Assembly (NCBI GenBank): GCA_963976865.1
Contig: CAXBLY010000001.1
Span: 620,001-684,000, forward strand
Direction of reading: 5' to 3'
DNA length: 64,000 bases
From: UBA1858 sp963976865
GTDB lineage: Bacteria; Pseudomonadota; Gammaproteobacteria; UBA4575
Shown: positions 61,254-64,000 of the stretch, piece by piece
How positions within the stretch are numbered: the first letter of the stretch is position 1
How the letters are laid out: the number at the start of each line of letters is the position of its first letter
The notes under the pieces: model-generated
The model's database searches: none
Seen by the model: the letters and a program-made list of their open reading frames with translations, nothing else
Told to the model about the DNA's origin: nothing
Made by a program: the position numbers and the translations under genes

Positions 61254-61819
61254 TGCGAGGTTTCATCTGTGCGCTGTGGTTATTAATTTCTGCAGCGCAC
61301 GCTGGTACAGCAGCAGAACAGCCGGTTATTGTCGACGTTCAGCGTGAAGCCGGAAATGTTTATCGTTTTAGTATGCAGTTTGTTGCAAATGCAGCTCCTG
61401 AATCGGTGTTTGCAGTTATTACCAACTATAACCAGCTCACTGAGTTGAATCCGTTAATTAAGTCCAGTCGTTTGCTACCGTCTAATTCACCTGGCGTTGA
61501 CCGGGTTGAGCTCATCACAGAAGGCTGCCTGCTGTTTTTTTGCAAGAAAATTCGGCGTGTAGAAGACGCGAGAGTGGATGACGATCTCAATATTACTACG
61601 GTGATTGTGCCATCAATGAGCGATTTTAAATCCGGGGATACCCGCTGGACATTTAAATCTGATGGGGATAAAACAATTGTGAATTACATAGCTTCTATGC
61701 AGCCGGATTTCTGGTTGCCACCCTTTGTGGGGCCTTACGCACTCAAAAGACAGATACGATCCCAGCTTCAGTACACTGCACGCAAGATCAATTCCATACT
61801 CGCATCGAATGCAAGCTAA
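61253..61819 (+). CDS. Exported SRPBCC/START-like protein
   Basis: This 188-residue protein has a signal peptide (about 1-19, AAHAGTA) and a helix-grip SRPBCC fold (about 30-180, with PESVFAVITNYNQLTELNPLI). Such folds bind hydrophobic ligands. Two cysteines lie close together in EGCLLFFCKK. It starts on the last base of the asmA stop (TAATG), and its end overlaps mutY by 11 bases. Its link to asmA suggests a periplasmic lipid-related role, which is inference. Confidence 0.82.
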   Translation: MRGFICALWLLISAAHAGTAAEQPVIVDVQREAGNVYRFSMQFVANAAPESVFAVITNYNQLTELNPLIKSSRLLPSNSPGVDRVELITEGCLLFFCKKIRRVEDARVDDDLNITTVIVPSMSDFKSGDTRWTFKSDGDKTIVNYIASMQPDFWLPPFVGPYALKRQIRSQLQYTARKINSILASNAS

Positions 61820-62858
61820 GCCATCATTTGCCAAACGAGTCTTAATGTGGGCATCAGAGCATGGTCGCAAACAGTTACCCTGGCAGCAGCAACGAACGGC
61901 TTATCGTGTCTGGGTATCAGAAATCATGTTGCAACAAACGCAAGTCGATACCGTCATTCCATACTTTCAAAAATTTATGCAGGCATTCCCGTCGATAGAA
62001 AAGCTTGCCAGTGCCGCGCAGGATGAAGTGTTACATTACTGGTCGGGGCTGGGTTATTACGCGCGTGCGCGTAATTTACATAAAGCGGCGCAGTTGATTT
62101 GTGATCAACATAAAGGCGAATTTCCAGAGGATATTGACACAGTGATTACGCTTCCCGGAATTGGGCGATCAACAGCGGGTGCAATTCTGTCACTCAGTTT
62201 TAATCAGAAACACACGATTCTTGACGGGAATGTAAAGCGAGTCTTGGCAAGGCATGAAGCGCTTGAAGGGTGGCCGGGCAGTTCAGCCAATGAAAAAATA
62301 TTATGGGCCATTGCAGAAGAATACACTCCGGAAACAGACTGTGCAGACTATACCCAGGCGATGATGGATCTGGGTGCGACGCTGTGTAAAAGATCTAAAC
62401 CCCAATGCGAATTATGCCCGGTGAACAATGACTGTCTGGCCTTGAAGCATGGCATGCAAAACGAGCTGCCTCACTCAAAACCCAAAAAACAGATTCCTAC
62501 ACGCAATACGGTTATGTTGGCGGTCAACAGCGAACAAACGGGCTTGCTCATGCAACGCAGGCCCAGTCATGGAGTATGGGGTGGATTGTGGAGCTTCCCT
62601 GAATTTGAAAGCGAAAAGAGCGCACTGGACTGGTGTTCCCGAACATTCAGGAAGGCGCCTGACAACTACCGGACACTGGATCAGCTGACTCATATGTTTA
62701 GTCATTTTCGATTACAGATCACCCCTGTAACAGTCAGGTACAGCACCCCTATACACTGGGTAATGGAAGCAGATGAGTGGGTCTGGTATAAACACGGGTC
62801 TTCACAAGTGGGCTTGGCGGCACCTGTGGATCAACTGATTAAACAACTGGCAAATTAA
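61809..62858 (+). CDS. mutY: A/G-specific adenine glycosylase MutY
   Basis: This enzyme removes adenine mispaired with 8-oxoguanine. Catalytic residues are E38 (VSEIMLQQTQVDTVI) and D139 (ILDGNVKRVLAR), with the helix-hairpin-helix LPGIGRSTA. The 4Fe-4S cysteines are C193, C200, C203 and C209. The C-terminal NUDIX-like domain recognises 8-oxoguanine. The ATG at 61809 matches family starts. 28 codons upstream in frame belong to the overlapping gene. The length is 349 residues. Confidence 0.95.
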   Translation: MQAKPSFAKRVLMWASEHGRKQLPWQQQRTAYRVWVSEIMLQQTQVDTVIPYFQKFMQAFPSIEKLASAAQDEVLHYWSGLGYYARARNLHKAAQLICDQHKGEFPEDIDTVITLPGIGRSTAGAILSLSFNQKHTILDGNVKRVLARHEALEGWPGSSANEKILWAIAEEYTPETDCADYTQAMMDLGATLCKRSKPQCELCPVNNDCLALKHGMQNELPHSKPKKQIPTRNTVMLAVNSEQTGLLMQRRPSHGVWGGLWSFPEFESEKSALDWCSRTFRKAPDNYRTLDQLTHMFSHFRLQITPVTVRYSTPIHWVMEADEWVWYKHGSSQVGLAAPVDQLIKQLAN

Positions 62859-62868
62859 GGAGACACTG

Positions 62869-63141
62869 GTGGCTAGAATGGTGCAATGTGTTAAAACAGG
62901 CAAAGAAGGGGAAGGGCTGGATTTTGCTCCATACCCTGGGGATCTGGGTAAACGTATCTACGAAAATATATCTAAGGAAGCATGGGAAGCATGGGTAGGG
63001 CACCAGACAATGCTGATAAATGAGTACAGATTAACTCCGGTTGACCCCAAGAATCGAAAATTTCTTGAAGAGGAAATGGAAAAATTCCTGTTTGGCGAAG
63101 GCTCAGATATACCCAAAGAATTTGTCGCTCCTAAAGAGTAA
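62869..63141 (+). CDS. yggX: Probable Fe(2+)-trafficking protein YggX
   Basis: This 90-residue protein is implicated in protecting iron-sulfur clusters and iron trafficking. It starts at GTG with AAGGAG upstream and begins MARMVQCVKTGKEGEGLDFAPYPG. The conserved Cys7 is present. It follows mutY by ten bases, a conserved pairing. Confidence 0.96.
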   Translation: MARMVQCVKTGKEGEGLDFAPYPGDLGKRIYENISKEAWEAWVGHQTMLINEYRLTPVDPKNRKFLEEEMEKFLFGEGSDIPKEFVAPKE

Positions 63142-63286
63142 GGTTGACTCATTCGCCCGGACCCGGTTTAATGTCGCCCTTTCTATCAGCGAATAAATCT
63201 AAATTCCTGATTTAAAACGAATATGAATACAAGGATCAGCGATTTCAATATCGCGCCAAGGATGGATCTTAATTCACTTCAGTATT

Positions 63287-63363
<77 letters not shown>

Positions 63364-63663
63364 TACATGCGGCTGGCTATTAGTCGCAAATTAATTATCG
63401 CGAAGCGCTGCTGAATAAATAGTTACAGATACTTTTATTCAGGTTTACAGTGGATAGACAATTATTCACTAAAGTTTATTCATAAATTAGTGCAAGTGAG
63501 ATTTGGATAGCCACCAACACCAAGAATTTTATGACTTGGTTTGTCTGGCCATTTCAAGTGCATCTTCTATCTCTATACCCGGATATATACTAGTACTTGC
63601 CAATTTGTATACCCGAGCAAGGGCTGAATAGCGCATAAATAGTTAGTACGCTTAAAAAACAAT
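63364..63663. other. 300-base intergenic stretch after tRNA-Phe
   Basis: I see no gene here. A hairpin CTGAATAAA/TTTATTCAG (63411-63419 and 63434-63442) with a 14-base loop may end the tRNA transcript. The rest is AT-rich and featureless. Confidence 0.5.
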
Positions 63664-64000
63664 TTAACGAGGCGGATCAATATTGTTATCAATGGATGCA
63701 TTAACGCGAAACCAGCCTGCCACAGAATATCTGTCTCTGATTGCAGGCAGGACTTCATGTGGAAACTCTTCGCTTAGAAATACCACAATGGTTCCGTATA
63801 GTGGGACAACTTTTAGTCCTTCCCGATCCTGGTCATCAGCATAAAGTACCAGTTCCCCACCCTCAGAATTCCCCCAGGCAGGGTTTAAATAAGTGACAAC
63901 AGACAGAATGCGATTTGCTTCCCCCCGAAAAGCGTCGTAGTGCCGTTTGTAATAAGCACCAGGAGAATAGTGAGCAAAGTGGCTTTCAAATGAAAAGAGC
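63664..64000 (-). CDS. 2OG-Fe(II) oxygenase (prolyl 4-hydroxylase-like), 5' end cut by window edge
   Basis: The reverse-strand frame is open from the right window edge to a TAA at 63666-63664 and encodes the C-terminal 111 residues of a double-stranded beta-helix dioxygenase. The iron motif HxD is RHYDAFRGE, the distal histidine is in FPHEVLP, and the 2-oxoglutarate arginine is probably in DRYSVAGWFRVN. It resembles SM-20/P4Hc proteins. The substrate and the N-terminal part are not visible. Confidence 0.85.
   Translation of the reverse strand, partial: LFSFESHFAHYSPGAYYKRHYDAFRGEANRILSVVTYLNPAWGNSEGGELVLYADDQDREGLKVVPLYGTIVVFLSEEFPHEVLPAIRDRYSVAGWFRVNASIDNNIDPPR

Overview
The window is chromosomal DNA from a respiring gammaproteobacterium outside the Enterobacterales. 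The evidence is the argH / algZ-algR-hemC order, dapF-DUF484-xerC, hslVU-DUF971-ubiE-ubiJ-ubiB, polA-engB with cytochrome c4 and dsbA, ubiK/comM beside glnK-amtB, priA-argS-SPOR protein, rph/yicC and asmA-mutY-yggX. These are typical of Pseudomonas-like and other aquatic or sulfur/methyl-oxidising gammaproteobacteria. The DNA is moderately AT-rich and even in composition. I see no insertion sequence, prophage, CRISPR array or rRNA operon. A ubiquinone set (UbiE, UbiJ, UbiB, UbiK) and cytochromes c4 and c5 indicate aerobic respiration. The species cannot be fixed from the sequence alone.

Layout. 1-6.9 kb: hemC (cut by the left edge), an AlgR/AlgZ-type two-component pair, argH, an esterase, lptM-lysA and a CoA-binding protein. 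6.9-17 kb: dapF-DUF484-xerC, hslVU, DUF971, ubiE-ubiJ-ubiB and uvrD. 17-21 kb: a TRAP transporter whose binding protein and membrane subunits lie on opposite strands around a 77-residue membrane protein, then a LOG-family protein. 21-30 kb: polA, a small exported protein, a candidate small RNA, engB, cytochrome c4, dsbA, cytochrome c5, comM and ubiK. 30-37 kb: a nitrogen block (outer-membrane protein, glnK, amtB) behind a sigma-54 promoter and an NtrC-like site, then divergent polyamine genes speE/speA with two small followers. 37-44.6 kb: an unrecognised helical protein, nadA, an exported protein, SPOR protein, argS and priA. 44.9-51.6 kb: an ECF sigma operon, an HNH nuclease, hemH, a 5' nuclease, a BepA-like protease lipoprotein, rpmE and a CPXCG protein. 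51.6-58.6 kb: hemW-rdgB-rph, yicC, a one-domain asparaginase homologue, and a stress block hsp20-cbpA-degP. 58.6-64 kb: moaD, moaC, asmA, a SRPBCC protein, mutY, yggX, tRNA-Phe and a partial 2OG-Fe(II) oxygenase.

The most interesting signal is regulatory. Four places carry the same two-part motif, GAACT-N17-TCNNA, which matches the RpoE/AlgU envelope-stress promoter: upstream of dsbA, degP, the BepA-like protease, and a structured intergenic stretch between polA and engB. That stretch has four stem-loops, C-rich loops and a terminator. It sits where Spot 42 (enterics) and ErsA (Pseudomonas) are found, so I propose it encodes a small RNA controlled by envelope stress. Other regulatory signals are tandem sigma-32-like promoters before hsp20, two almost identical 17-bp NtrC-like palindromes 9 kb apart, and two intergenic clusters of inverted DnaA boxes, upstream of priA and rpmE.
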